Source of the DNA: BM003 sp963699835
GTDB lineage: Bacteria; Pseudomonadota; Gammaproteobacteria; Steroidobacterales; BM003
Length of the DNA: 64,000 bases
NCBI GenBank assembly: GCA_963699835.1
Contig: CAVOVJ010000009.1
Location: 186,001 to 250,000, forward strand
Reading direction: 5' to 3'
Below the pieces are notes generated by a model. It was not told the origin of the DNA, ran no database searches, and saw nothing but the letters and a program-made list of their open reading frames with translations. The position numbers and the translations under genes are program-made. Below are positions 27,158 through 35,978 of this stretch, one piece after another. The first letter of the stretch is position 1; every line of letters starts with the position of its first letter.

Positions 27158-27769
27158 ATGAGTCTGCTCGAAGTCCGCGGCTTGCATCATCAGCGTTTGC
27201 GCTGTTGTGATTTCTCGGTTGCAGCGGGAACGGTGGCGACGGTGACGGGCCCGTCCGGTGCGGGCAAGACACAGTTGCTGCGCGCCATTGCCGATCTCGA
27301 TCCCGCGGCGGGCGAGGTCTTCCTCAATGGCGCGGGACGCGCCGGGATCGCAGCGCCACACTGGCGCAGGCAGGTGTCCTATGTTGCGGCGACGCCGGCC
27401 TGGTGGGGCGCGAGCGTGCGCGACCACTTCGAGCCAGGCCAATTTGACAGTGCCGCGCAATTGCTCGACGACGCGGGTCTCGGGGCCGAAGCGCTGGACT
27501 GGCCGGTCGCCCGGCTCTCTACCGGAGAAACCCAGCGTATCGGGTTAATCCGGGCAGTTGCGCGCTCACCCCGCGCGCTGCTGCTCGACGAACCGACCTC
27601 CGGTCTCGATGCGGACAGCCGCAAGCGCATCGAAAGACTCTTCGAGCGCCTGCTTGGCGACGGCACCGCAATAATCGTGGCCGCGCACGATCACGGCCGC
27701 CTGGAAGAACTGGCCCTTACCCGGCTGGCCGTCGCAGCTGGCGGTATTGTCACCCGGGAGGCCGGATGA
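27158..27769 (+). CDS. fetA: Iron efflux ABC transporter ATPase FetA
   Basis: A 203-residue ABC ATPase: Walker A GPSGAGKT, signature LSTGETQR and Walker B RALLLDEPTSGLD. The short length and the permease overlapping downstream match E. coli FetA (YbbL), which with FetB exports iron and lowers oxidative stress. I chose the ATG at 27158 because the domain begins there. Its stop overlaps the fetB start (ATGA, 4 bp). Confidence 0.9.
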   Translation: MSLLEVRGLHHQRLRCCDFSVAAGTVATVTGPSGAGKTQLLRAIADLDPAAGEVFLNGAGRAGIAAPHWRRQVSYVAATPAWWGASVRDHFEPGQFDSAAQLLDDAGLGAEALDWPVARLSTGETQRIGLIRAVARSPRALLLDEPTSGLDADSRKRIERLFERLLGDGTAIIVAAHDHGRLEELALTRLAVAAGGIVTREAG

Positions 27770-28560
27770 ATTACGTCGTTCTCGATACCGGCGATGTGCT
27801 GATCGCGGCGGCGCTGCTGCTGATCAACGGCGCGATATCGGTGGCGCTCGCGCTCGGTCTGGGGCGTTCCCTGTTGGTTGCCGCGGTGCGTATGGTAGTC
27901 CAGCTCGCACTCGTCGGGCTGGCATTACGCTGGATATTCGAGTCGTCGTCAGCGTGGCTGACACTGGGAGTTGCGCTGATCATGGTCGGCTTCGCCGGCT
28001 ATGAGGCGATGGCGCGCCAGGAACAGAGGCTGGCCGGCGCCTGGGGTTACGGTGTCGGCGCAATGGCCATGGGCTTTGCCGGTCTCAGTGTCACCGTGCT
28101 GGCGCTTACCGCCTTGTTGCAGCCGGATCCGTGGTTCCAGCCGCGATTTGCGATTCCGATTCTCGGTATGGTGCTTGGCAATTGCATGACCGGCGTTGCC
28201 ATCGCGCTCAACCAGTTTCTCTCTCAGGCAAAGCAGAACCGGCACGCGGTCGAGGCGATGCTGGCGCTGGGTTACTCGCGCGACCAGGCTCTTGCGCCGT
28301 TGCGCCGGCTGGCAGCCCGCGCCGGGATGATTCCGATCATCAATTCAATGGCCGCGGCTGGTGTGGTGTTTCTGCCCGGCATGATGACCGGGCAAATCCT
28401 CGCCGGTGTCGAACCGGGACAGGCCGTCAAGTACCAGATGGTGATCATGTTCCTGATCGCCGGCGGGACCGGTATCGGCGTCCTGCTCGCGCTCCTCGGG
28501 GCCTCGCACCGACTGAGCGATGACCGCCACAGGTTGCGCCTCGACCGGCTGCACTCCTGA
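27766..28560 (+). CDS. fetB: Iron export permease FetB (UPF0014)
   Basis: A 264-residue membrane protein with about 6-7 TM helices. The UPF0014/FetB signature is clear: VRMVVQLALVGLALRWIF, MVLGNCMTGVAIALNQF, VEAMLALGYSRDQALAPLRR and AAGVVFLPGMMTGQILAG. It forms the iron exporter with FetA, whose gene it overlaps by 4 bp. Confidence 0.94.
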   Translation: MNYVVLDTGDVLIAAALLLINGAISVALALGLGRSLLVAAVRMVVQLALVGLALRWIFESSSAWLTLGVALIMVGFAGYEAMARQEQRLAGAWGYGVGAMAMGFAGLSVTVLALTALLQPDPWFQPRFAIPILGMVLGNCMTGVAIALNQFLSQAKQNRHAVEAMLALGYSRDQALAPLRRLAARAGMIPIINSMAAAGVVFLPGMMTGQILAGVEPGQAVKYQMVIMFLIAGGTGIGVLLALLGASHRLSDDRHRLRLDRLHS

Positions 28561-28675
28561 TCCATTCCCTGCGTTGCGGTGTTTTGCGCAACCGTTGACC
28601 GCCCCTGACCAATGTCCGCGTTGCGGCGTCCTTATCATTCCTGCTCTCTTTTGCACAACCGGGCAGGAAGTGACG

Positions 28676-28981
28676 ATGATTGCAACGGATTTGATCCATT
28701 TGGGCGGGCGTTTTGGGGTGAATCTGCTTCTGTTTTTTTCTGCGGCGCTGATTTTTGGTCGCGAGGTCGTGCGCAATCACGCGCTGACACCGATGAAACG
28801 TCTCCTCTGGGGCCTGGCCTTTTTTGTCCCGACGTTTCCGGGTTTTCTGGCATACCAGCTGGCATGGTCCGAGCGTCGCCGGGAGATGAGCTACGGATTT
28901 GGCATTTTCGTTGTGGCTGAAACTGCCGTGATGGTCTTTGTCGGCGTGGTGCTGGTGACGATCTGGTGGCCTGCCGGGTAG
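28676..28981 (+). CDS. Small two- to three-TM membrane protein, unknown
   Basis: 101 residues with hydrophobic helices near 10-28, 45-62 and 78-98. The loop contains WSERRREMSYG. No family recognised. AGGAAG lies 6-7 bases before the ATG at 28676; a GTG 6 bp upstream is an alternative start. It follows fetB by 115 bp. Confidence 0.65.
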   Translation: MIATDLIHLGGRFGVNLLLFFSAALIFGREVVRNHALTPMKRLLWGLAFFVPTFPGFLAYQLAWSERRREMSYGFGIFVVAETAVMVFVGVVLVTIWWPAG

Positions 28982-29011
28982 GCAGTCTTGTCTCTAATCT
29001 AGGGAATTTTA

Positions 29012-29494
29012 ATGCAAATGGAAGAAGATAAGCTTATTTTTGACGAAGATCGCGAAACTTGCCCGCTTCCTGCCGACTCTGTCTGGGCCGATCTGGGGCA
29101 GGCGGACCGGCTCGCGCGCGCGGTGAATTTTTTCGTCACGGGCCAGCTGCGGGTGGCGCAACAATCGAGTCCGGAAATGGCGGATAGCCGGTCTGCCAAG
29201 CTCACGATGTTTGCGCTCGGCGTTGCCGAGGAGATGATGCGCCTCGCCGGAATCAGTACGGCGCGCGAGCAGGTTGCCCAGGTCGTCTACCTGTCCTTGC
29301 TGGTCGGCGGTGAGCAGACCGATGCGCTCAAATTGACAACCGATGCCCAGTCATTGCGCAGCGACCCGGACATGAATTTGTTCTCGCTTTATGGCCGCAC
29401 CGCGGTCCAGATGCTGGTCCGGGAAGAGCAGGACACCATGCAGATGTTCGCCCGTGTGCTCGGCGAAAAGGTCGATCTGCGACGGGCAAACTAG
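29012..29494 (+). CDS. Hypothetical soluble protein
   Basis: 160 residues, acidic and mostly helical, no signal peptide or TM segment. AGGGA is 6-7 bases before the ATG. It begins 30 bp after the small membrane protein. I do not recognise a family. The composition and codon use fit the surrounding genes, and both ends are unobstructed, so I believe it is real. Confidence 0.68.
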   Translation: MQMEEDKLIFDEDRETCPLPADSVWADLGQADRLARAVNFFVTGQLRVAQQSSPEMADSRSAKLTMFALGVAEEMMRLAGISTAREQVAQVVYLSLLVGGEQTDALKLTTDAQSLRSDPDMNLFSLYGRTAVQMLVREEQDTMQMFARVLGEKVDLRRAN

Positions 29495-29643
29495 CTTCGG
29501 CACCGCCGTTCGGGGCAACTCTGCCGGCGTTCGTCGGGTGCCTGCCTGGACAGTCGTCATCGCTGGCTGGTTGCGCTAAATCCCCGCCAATCCGGACAAA
29601 TCCATGACACAATCCCCGACTTGACCGGGTCAGGGGACCTCGC

Positions 29644-31511
29644 ATGCAGCGATTCAGTCAGTTCGACCTGCTGAAGAGCCGGCGTTTTGGCGCGTTTTTC
29701 GCGACCCAATTTCTTGGCGCCAGCAATGACAATCTCTTCCGTACCGCTTTGCTCTCAGCCTGGGCCCTGGCCGCGACAACGCCCGACGACGGCCAGCGGC
29801 CAATGCTTTTGTCTCTGGTCTTTGTGCTGCCATTCCTGCTGATCTCCGGCATCGTCGGTCAACTGACGGACAAGTTCGAAAAGGCGAAATTCATCCGCGT
29901 CATCAAGGCGATCGAAATCCTGATTGTCGTCGTAGCGGTGGCCGCGTTGTCGACCCATGGGTTCGGGCTCGAACTGACCGCATTGCTGTTGATGGGAGTG
30001 CAATCGGCGCTGTTTGGTCCGGTCAAATACGCGATTCTGCCGCACCTTCTTAGCGAGCGGGATCTCATTGGCGGCAACGGTCTGGTCGTCGCCGGCACGC
30101 TCATCGCCATCCTCTTTGGCAGTGTGCTGGGCGTTTCGATTGCGCCCGTGGCCGGTCAATCGATGACGGCCCTTACGTCGATGCTGCTGATACTCGCGGT
30201 TGTCGGTTTTCTTGCCAGTCTTGCCATTCCCCGTGTGGCTTCCCTGGCACCGGAATTGAAGTTGAATCTCAATCCGTTGCGCGCCGGACTCGACACAATG
30301 CGGATGGCGACGCAGCAGCGCACCATTTTCCTGTCAATCCTGTGTATCTCGTGGTTCTGGGTGTTCGGACTGGTCTGGATCGCCGAGCTTCCGGACTACG
30401 TTCGGTACGCACTCGGGGGCAGCACAAGTCTGTTGCGATGGGTACTTGGAGTATTCGCGATGGGGTCGCGACTGGCGCATTGTTTTGCGAGCGCCTGTCG
30501 GGCCGCACCGTGGAACTCGGACTCGTACCGCTCGGTGCACTGGGTCTGACAGTTTTTCCGTTGTGGATGGTGCTGGGTGGACCGGACCCGTCGCTGCTGC
30601 GGGCATGCCCGGAAATCGCTCACTGGACCGACATCGGGCGGGTTCTTGCGCTGATGGGTATGACCGGTGTTTCCGGCGGTTTGTTTGTCGTCCCGCTCTA
30701 CGCGCTTATTCAGCAGCGCGTCACGCCGTCCGAGCGCGGCCGGATTTTCGCGGGCAACAATCTATATAACGGCATTTTTATGTGTGTCGGCTCGGTTGCG
30801 GCCCTGCTGGCGATCAGTGCTGGTCTGAACGTCGCCCAGTTGTTTGTCGTAATCGCGCTGCTGAATGCCGCGATCACGATCTATATCTTCCTTGTCATTC
30901 CCGAATTCGTGATGCGATTCATCGTGTGGGTTCTTGTACACACGATGTATCGGGTCAACAAACAGCATCTCCACCATATCCCGGAGACCGGTGCGGCGGT
31001 GCTGGTGTGTAATCATGTCAGTTACATGGACCCGTTGGTGATTATGGGCAATTCGCCGCGCCCGATCCGGTTCGTCATGACCCACAAAATTTTTCGCATA
31101 CCGGTGCTGAATTTTGTGTTCAGGCATGCCAAGACCATCCCGATTGCACCGTCGCACGAGGCCCCGGAAATACTGGCCGCCGCTTATGAACGAATTGCGG
31201 AGGAACTCGAGAATGGCCAGCTCGTGGCAATTTTTCCGGAGGGAAAGTTGACGACGACCGGTGAAATCAATGAGTTCAAGGCCGGCATCGAGCGGATTAT
31301 CGAGCGAACGCCGGTGCCGGTTGTTCCGCTTGCGCTGCAGGGTCTCTGGGGGAGTTTCTTCAGCCGCAAGGACAGCGATGCCGTGCTGAAACTGCCGCGC
31401 GGCCTGTGGTCGCGCATCGGCCTGTGCGCGGCACCGGCGATTCCGCCGGAGCAAGTCGATCGCCAGGCGCTACATGACCAGGTGCTGGCCATGCGTGGTG
31501 GGTGGCGCTAG
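29644..31511 (+). pseudogene. MFS (LplT-like)-PlsC acyltransferase fusion, frameshifted
   Basis: One gene in two frames. The first frame (29644-~30460) has MFS helices like the lysophospholipid flippase LplT (FFATQFLGASNDNLFRTALL, FGPVKYAILPHLL). One missing base near 30460 moves the rest (GALFCERLSGRTVELG onward) to another frame, ending at 31511. The C-terminal ~200 residues are a PlsC-type acyltransferase with NHVSYMD (HX4D) and FPEGKLTTTGE. About 620 residues joined. It would flip and re-acylate lysophospholipids at the inner membrane. Unlike long Aas-type triple fusions, no AMP-binding synthetase domain follows. Confidence 0.85.
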
Positions 31512-31521
31512 CCTGCGGGTT

Positions 31522-32106
31522 ATGGATTCGGATGCCGCCAATGCGATGGGTTCCCGGCGCAACGGTGCTCAAAGATGGAGCGCTACCGTCATTACCCTGC
31601 ACTGGGTGATGGCGCTGGCGATACTGGTCACGATGTCACTGGGCTGGATCGCCGAAGACATGCCGCGATCTTTGGCGCAATACCGCATGTTTGGCTGGCA
31701 CAAGTCGTTCGGATTGCTGGTGCTCGCACTGGCCGTGCTTCGGGTCGTTTTTCGACTGCGCGCCGCAACACCGGCGGGCGACGATGCGAGTGGCCTGTGG
31801 CAGCGGCGCGCCGCCCGCGTGTCGCATGGTTTGCTGTACCTATGCATGTTCGCAATGCCGATATCGGGGTGGCTGATCAATTCGGCAGCGGACGTGCCAT
31901 TGAAGTGGTTCTGGCTGGTGCCGGTGCCCGCGATAGCCGCTGCCAGTCCCCAACTCGCAGAGATTGCCGAGACTTTGCATGCGGGCATCCTGTGGACCCT
32001 GCTTATGCTCATTGCGATCCATGCCACCGCCGCATTGCGCCATCATTTCGTTTTGCGTGACTCGGTTCTGTGGCAAATACTGCCGTTTCGCGGTCTGCGG
32101 CGGTGA
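31522..32106 (+). CDS. Cytochrome b561
   Basis: A 194-residue four-TM diheme cytochrome of the bacterial b561 type. Heme ligand histidines appear at ITLHWVMA, WHKSFGLL, RVSHGLLY and IHATAALRHHF. It moves electrons between quinone and periplasmic partners. The ATG at 31522 is 11 bp after the acyltransferase stop. It is followed by two YceI genes; a b561-YceI pair is a known arrangement (yceJ-yceI in E. coli). Confidence 0.9.
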   Translation: MDSDAANAMGSRRNGAQRWSATVITLHWVMALAILVTMSLGWIAEDMPRSLAQYRMFGWHKSFGLLVLALAVLRVVFRLRAATPAGDDASGLWQRRAARVSHGLLYLCMFAMPISGWLINSAADVPLKWFWLVPVPAIAAASPQLAEIAETLHAGILWTLLMLIAIHATAALRHHFVLRDSVLWQILPFRGLRR

Positions 32107-32693
32107 CGGGGCACAGGGGCATGCTGGCGGCGCTGTCGGTGGCATTGCTGGCGATGGCAATCAGCATGGGTGCCGATGCCCAGCAGACCCGTTGGTGTGG
32201 CGGTGGGCAGGGCAGCTCACTCGAATTCGTCGGTGCCTGGGAGGGTGAGGAATTCCGCGGTGTATTTCGCCGCTTCCAGGTGCAAATGGAGTTCGACCGG
32301 CTGCGCCCGGAGGCCGCGCGTCTGCGCGTCGAGGTCGATGTGACCAGTGCGTTTAGCGATAACACAATGCGCGACGAGGCGCTGGCTGAACCCGACTGGT
32401 TCCATTATGCGGTTTTCCCGAATGCGCGATTTTCGGGACTGGACGGCGCGGTTGCCGCCGGGCCCGGCTTCCGCATCGACGGCATGCTCGAGTTGAAGGG
32501 TCGTGGTCACCCGGTTTCGTTGACCTTCGAATGGCGGGAAAACGACGGCGAGGCCCGCATATCGGGTGCCGCCACGCTGGACCGCACCTGGTTCAACGTC
32601 GGTGAGGGCGAGTGGCAGGACGAATCGGTCATCGCCCACCAGGTACGGCTGGAATTCGACGTCGCCCTGAGGTCCTGCGACGATGCTCGCTAG
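32070..32693 (+). CDS. YceI family periplasmic protein (1)
   Basis: 207 residues with a signal peptide ending near GADA, then a lipid-binding YceI beta-barrel: SLEFVGAWEGEEFRGVFRRF, EPDWFHYAVFPNARF, LELKGRGHPVSLTF, and VRLEFDVALR. YceI proteins carry long isoprenoids such as quinones. I took the GTG at 32070 because it gives the signal peptide a basic n-region and overlaps the b561 gene; an ATG at 32121 with AGGGG upstream is an alternative. Confidence 0.87.
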   Translation: MANTAVSRSAAVTGHRGMLAALSVALLAMAISMGADAQQTRWCGGGQGSSLEFVGAWEGEEFRGVFRRFQVQMEFDRLRPEAARLRVEVDVTSAFSDNTMRDEALAEPDWFHYAVFPNARFSGLDGAVAAGPGFRIDGMLELKGRGHPVSLTFEWRENDGEARISGAATLDRTWFNVGEGEWQDESVIAHQVRLEFDVALRSCDDAR

Positions 32694-33417
32694 CCGGTCG
32701 CCATCCTGGCCGGCGGCCGTGCTGACGGTTTTCCTCGTTGTCGGTTGTGGCGGTTCGGTTGCACCGGTAACGGATGCTCCGGCGGAGGGATTTCCAGCCG
32801 ATTTCCCGTTTGCTGATTACCAGGCACGCGGCGGCCGGATTTATCGCGTGACTGGATCCGGTTCGGAGCTGCTGATCACCGTCTATCGGGACGGACCGCT
32901 GGCCCGCTTCGGCCACGATCACGTTGTCCACCATGCGTCTCTCGGCGGGATGATAGCGGTGCCGCCGTCACTGCGCGATGTCCGCGCTGATCTGTTCGGC
33001 GCGGTCACGGAGCTGGTTGTCGACGACCCCGGGCGGCGGGCAGAGGCCGGGTTCGATAGCGAGCCGAGCGCGGAGGATATCGCGGGCACCCGCGCCAATA
33101 TGCTCGGACCGCGGGTGCTGAATGCAGCTGAATATCCCTTTCTTCGGGTTGATGTCGAAGACGTGACGGGGGAGCTGCCAGAGGTTGGACTGACGCTCGC
33201 GATTGCCGTGGCCGGCGCGACGACCCGGGTGACCACGCCGGCGACCGTGGACATCAGCCGCTGTTCGGTTAGCGTGTCGGCGGCACTGTCGCTGAAACAA
33301 ACGGAGCTCGGGCTCGAGCCTTTCAGTGTTCTGGGCGGCGCATTGCGCGTAGCGGACGAATTTGACGTCAGGTTGCGATTGCTTGCCGAATCGCCTGACA
33401 ACGATTGCGGCGCCTAA
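32683..33417 (+). CDS. YceI-like lipoprotein (2)
   Basis: A 244-residue predicted lipoprotein: lipobox VVGC at about residue 22. The mature part shows the YceI-like pattern RFGHDHVVHHASLGG and NMLGPRVLNAAEYPFLRV, seen in the YceI subgroup annotated from putative lipoproteins. It overlaps the first YceI gene by 11 bp and its stop overlaps the convergent MscS gene by 4 bp. It may hand a quinone or lipid to the preceding protein. Confidence 0.82.
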   Translation: MLASRSPSWPAAVLTVFLVVGCGGSVAPVTDAPAEGFPADFPFADYQARGGRIYRVTGSGSELLITVYRDGPLARFGHDHVVHHASLGGMIAVPPSLRDVRADLFGAVTELVVDDPGRRAEAGFDSEPSAEDIAGTRANMLGPRVLNAAEYPFLRVDVEDVTGELPEVGLTLAIAVAGATTRVTTPATVDISRCSVSVSAALSLKQTELGLEPFSVLGGALRVADEFDVRLRLLAESPDNDCGA

Positions 33418-35966
33418 CGATCGCCGCCGCCGTCTGAGTCAGCGTCCACGCTGCTCGCGCCGATATCGCGTCCGCTACCGTGATTGGGCGGTTCCGATTG
33501 CTGTGAAAGCTCCGCTGTTTTGAGACCGCGGCCGGCCTGGTCCGAGACGCTGCGCAGGTGCACATCCTGTTGCGGGAACGGAATTTCGATGCCGGCCTCG
33601 GCTAGCGCGCGGTAAATGCTCGAGCCAAGCTCGCTCTGGATGCGCACCCCGGAGTCGAATTCCGCAGTCCAGACCCTGAGCTCGAAATCCAGCGAACTGT
33701 TGCCGAAACCGATAAACAGCGCCATCGGCTCGGGATCGTCGATCGTGTCCGGGTGATCGGCGCCGACCTTGAGCAGGGTTTCGCGGACCTGCTCGGGGTC
33801 TGAACCGTAAGCGACCCCGATCGGGACCTTGATCCTCTTTTTGCGGTCAGACAGCGTCCAGTTGATGACCTGGGTCGAGATCAGGTCGCCGTTCGGCACA
33901 ATGACCTCCGCGCCGTCATAGGAGCGGACGACGCTCGCGCGAATGCCGATTCGATTGACTACTCCCATCAACGCCCCGACCTCGACCGTATCGCCGACCT
34001 TCACCGGGCGTTCGAAAATCAGTATCAGGCCGGAAACAAAGTTGTTGACTACATTCTGCAGACCGAAACCGATACCTACACTGAGCGCGCCGATGACGAT
34101 CGCGAACTGGCTAAGTTGAATGCCCGCGGCGCTGATCGCGAAGAAGAAGCCCAGCGTGACGATCGCATAGTTGACCAGCATCGAGATAGTCGGTGCCGCG
34201 CCGCGTTGCAGATTGGAGCGCGGATAAACCTCGTTCTCCAGCACGAAGCGCAGCAACTGCGAGATTTTAACCGCAACCCATAGCGCCAGGAAAAAGGTAA
34301 GAATGCTCTGTGGCGATGTGTCGATATTGCCAACCTGAATCGGCCGCTGCAGAAATTCGACCACCGCTCCGACGATTGAATCGCGCAACCCGAACTGGCC
34401 CAGCACATAGATGATCCAGCCAAGCCCGATCACCCAGCGCGTCACGCCCACGACTCGCGCGCGAATCGCGTCATGGTGCGAACGAATCGCGCGCGAGCGC
34501 TGGGCCAATGGCGTGCGTAGTGCAAGTTCGATAATGCTGGCCAGCAAGTACGCGACCACCAGCAGGATTATGCCTAGATAGGCGCTGCGAATGGTGCCCT
34601 CGGTAAGCATCTCCGCGAGGCGTACATAGCCGAATACATTGGCCACAATGGCGAGGAAGAATGCGACGGCCGCGAGCCATGCAACCCGCACCGCAAGGCC
34701 CGCCCAGCCCCCTTGCGCATTCAATTCATGGCGTTGTCTGCGCAAGGTCCTCGCAAGATGGAAAAAGCCGGTCACGCTCAGGGCAAGGAGAAGGATTCGC
34801 TGCAGGGCTCCCTGGTCGACAGCAAGGTTATAGGTCTGCTGCACGAAGACCAGGGCGGTCAAAAAATAAAACAGACCACGGAGTTGCTTCGGGATCATGA
34901 CCGGGGCCAGGCGGAGCATCGGCACGAGAATCAGCAGCAGTAACAGATCGCTGATGAGACTGGAGACCGGTAAAAACCAACCCGCAGCGTTCAGCGTGAT
35001 AAACAATGACGCTGCGGCGGGCCGGCGGAGAAAACCGGTTGCGGCGGCGATATGCGGATCCGCCGCCGTTGCTGTCTCGCGTTTCGCCAGGCGCACGAGG
35101 AGTACCAGCACGATGACGAAAAATACCAGCAGGGTACGCAGCGGTTTCTGATAGCGCTCCCACATGCCGAGAAAAACGCCGGCATGTGTTTCCCAGGTGG
35201 ATCTGAGTTGCGCGCCCGTTTCGTTCAGGTTGTCGAGTGTCAGCCAGATCGGTTCGCTGTCAGGCAGCCACATTCGATCGACGTTTCGGTCGGCCGCCGC
35301 GGCGTAGCGGGTCAGCGCGGCGCTCACTTCGGCCAGCCGATCCGTGATCTGCTTGTAAGCGCTGGTCATGGAGTCGAGCTGAGCCGAAACTGCCTTTTCT
35401 GCCTGTTCGATCTCCTCGAGTACCATACGTGCGCGTTGTTCGAGCAGCTCCGCGAGATCCTGCTCCCGGGCGGTTCGCAGAGTCAGGGTCCATTCTTCGT
35501 TGAGTTCGCGCAGCCGGTCGCGCTCTTTTTGCAGACTCGTGGTGCGGTTCTCGAGCGTGCTTTTGGAATCGCTCAGATCCGCGCGGACCTGTAGCCACTG
35601 CTGGCGAAAATTCTGCCGCCGTCGCCACGACAGTTGCTCCGGCTCGGCCGAGCCCTTGACGGCTGACAGCGCGTCAATTCGTCTTTGCAGGGCCGGCAGG
35701 CTGTCCGTGGTTTTCGTGACCGGAGGCGCGGCGGCCAAACGTGCCTGAAGGCTTCTGAGGTATGCGAGGTCTTCCTCTGCCCGCGCGGGGATGCGTGCCG
35801 CGGGCACCGGCTCGGGATTGGCCTCTGCCGCGGCCGGCGTTTCTCCGGTCTCGGCTGTAGTCTGCTGCAACGCAGATGCTCCCGCCGGAAGCAGGAGCAG
35901 CCAGGATGCCATTGCTATTAGAGACAACCGTGACCGAAATATTTCCTGGGGCGGGCGGTGATTCAT
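33414..35966 (-). CDS. Large mechanosensitive channel (MscS domain)
   Basis: An 850-residue protein: signal peptide, a long periplasmic coiled-coil (about 60-270: repeated Glu/Arg/Leu heptads), about ten TM helices (300-620), then the MscS channel core (GIGFGLQNVVNNFVSGLILIFERPVKVGDTVEV) and a cytosolic beta/alpha-beta domain (PIGVAYGSDPEQV). It is smaller than MscK/YbdG-type giants but of the same class. It opens under membrane tension to release solutes. It lies 12 bp after the sensor kinase gene, likely one transcript. Confidence 0.92.
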   Translation of the reverse strand: MNHRPPQEIFRSRLSLIAMASWLLLLPAGASALQQTTAETGETPAAAEANPEPVPAARIPARAEEDLAYLRSLQARLAAAPPVTKTTDSLPALQRRIDALSAVKGSAEPEQLSWRRRQNFRQQWLQVRADLSDSKSTLENRTTSLQKERDRLRELNEEWTLTLRTAREQDLAELLEQRARMVLEEIEQAEKAVSAQLDSMTSAYKQITDRLAEVSAALTRYAAAADRNVDRMWLPDSEPIWLTLDNLNETGAQLRSTWETHAGVFLGMWERYQKPLRTLLVFFVIVLVLLVRLAKRETATAADPHIAAATGFLRRPAAASLFITLNAAGWFLPVSSLISDLLLLLILVPMLRLAPVMIPKQLRGLFYFLTALVFVQQTYNLAVDQGALQRILLLALSVTGFFHLARTLRRQRHELNAQGGWAGLAVRVAWLAAVAFFLAIVANVFGYVRLAEMLTEGTIRSAYLGIILLVVAYLLASIIELALRTPLAQRSRAIRSHHDAIRARVVGVTRWVIGLGWIIYVLGQFGLRDSIVGAVVEFLQRPIQVGNIDTSPQSILTFFLALWVAVKISQLLRFVLENEVYPRSNLQRGAAPTISMLVNYAIVTLGFFFAISAAGIQLSQFAIVIGALSVGIGFGLQNVVNNFVSGLILIFERPVKVGDTVEVGALMGVVNRIGIRASVVRSYDGAEVIVPNGDLISTQVINWTLSDRKKRIKVPIGVAYGSDPEQVRETLLKVGADHPDTIDDPEPMALFIGFGNSSLDFELRVWTAEFDSGVRIQSELGSSIYRALAEAGIEIPFPQQDVHLRSVSDQAGRGLKTAELSQQSEPPNHGSGRDIGASSVDADSDGGGDR

Positions 35967-35978
35967 GCCGACGCGCTC

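Noticed and set aside
26110..27159. 349-codon minus-strand open frame opposite the MgtC-like gene
   Set aside because: The plus strand encodes a conserved membrane protein; the antisense product is a Gln/His/Arg-rich artefact.
28572..28591. GTTGCG/CGCAAC hairpin after fetB as a terminator
   Set aside because: The stem is only 6 bp and no T-run follows on the plus strand.
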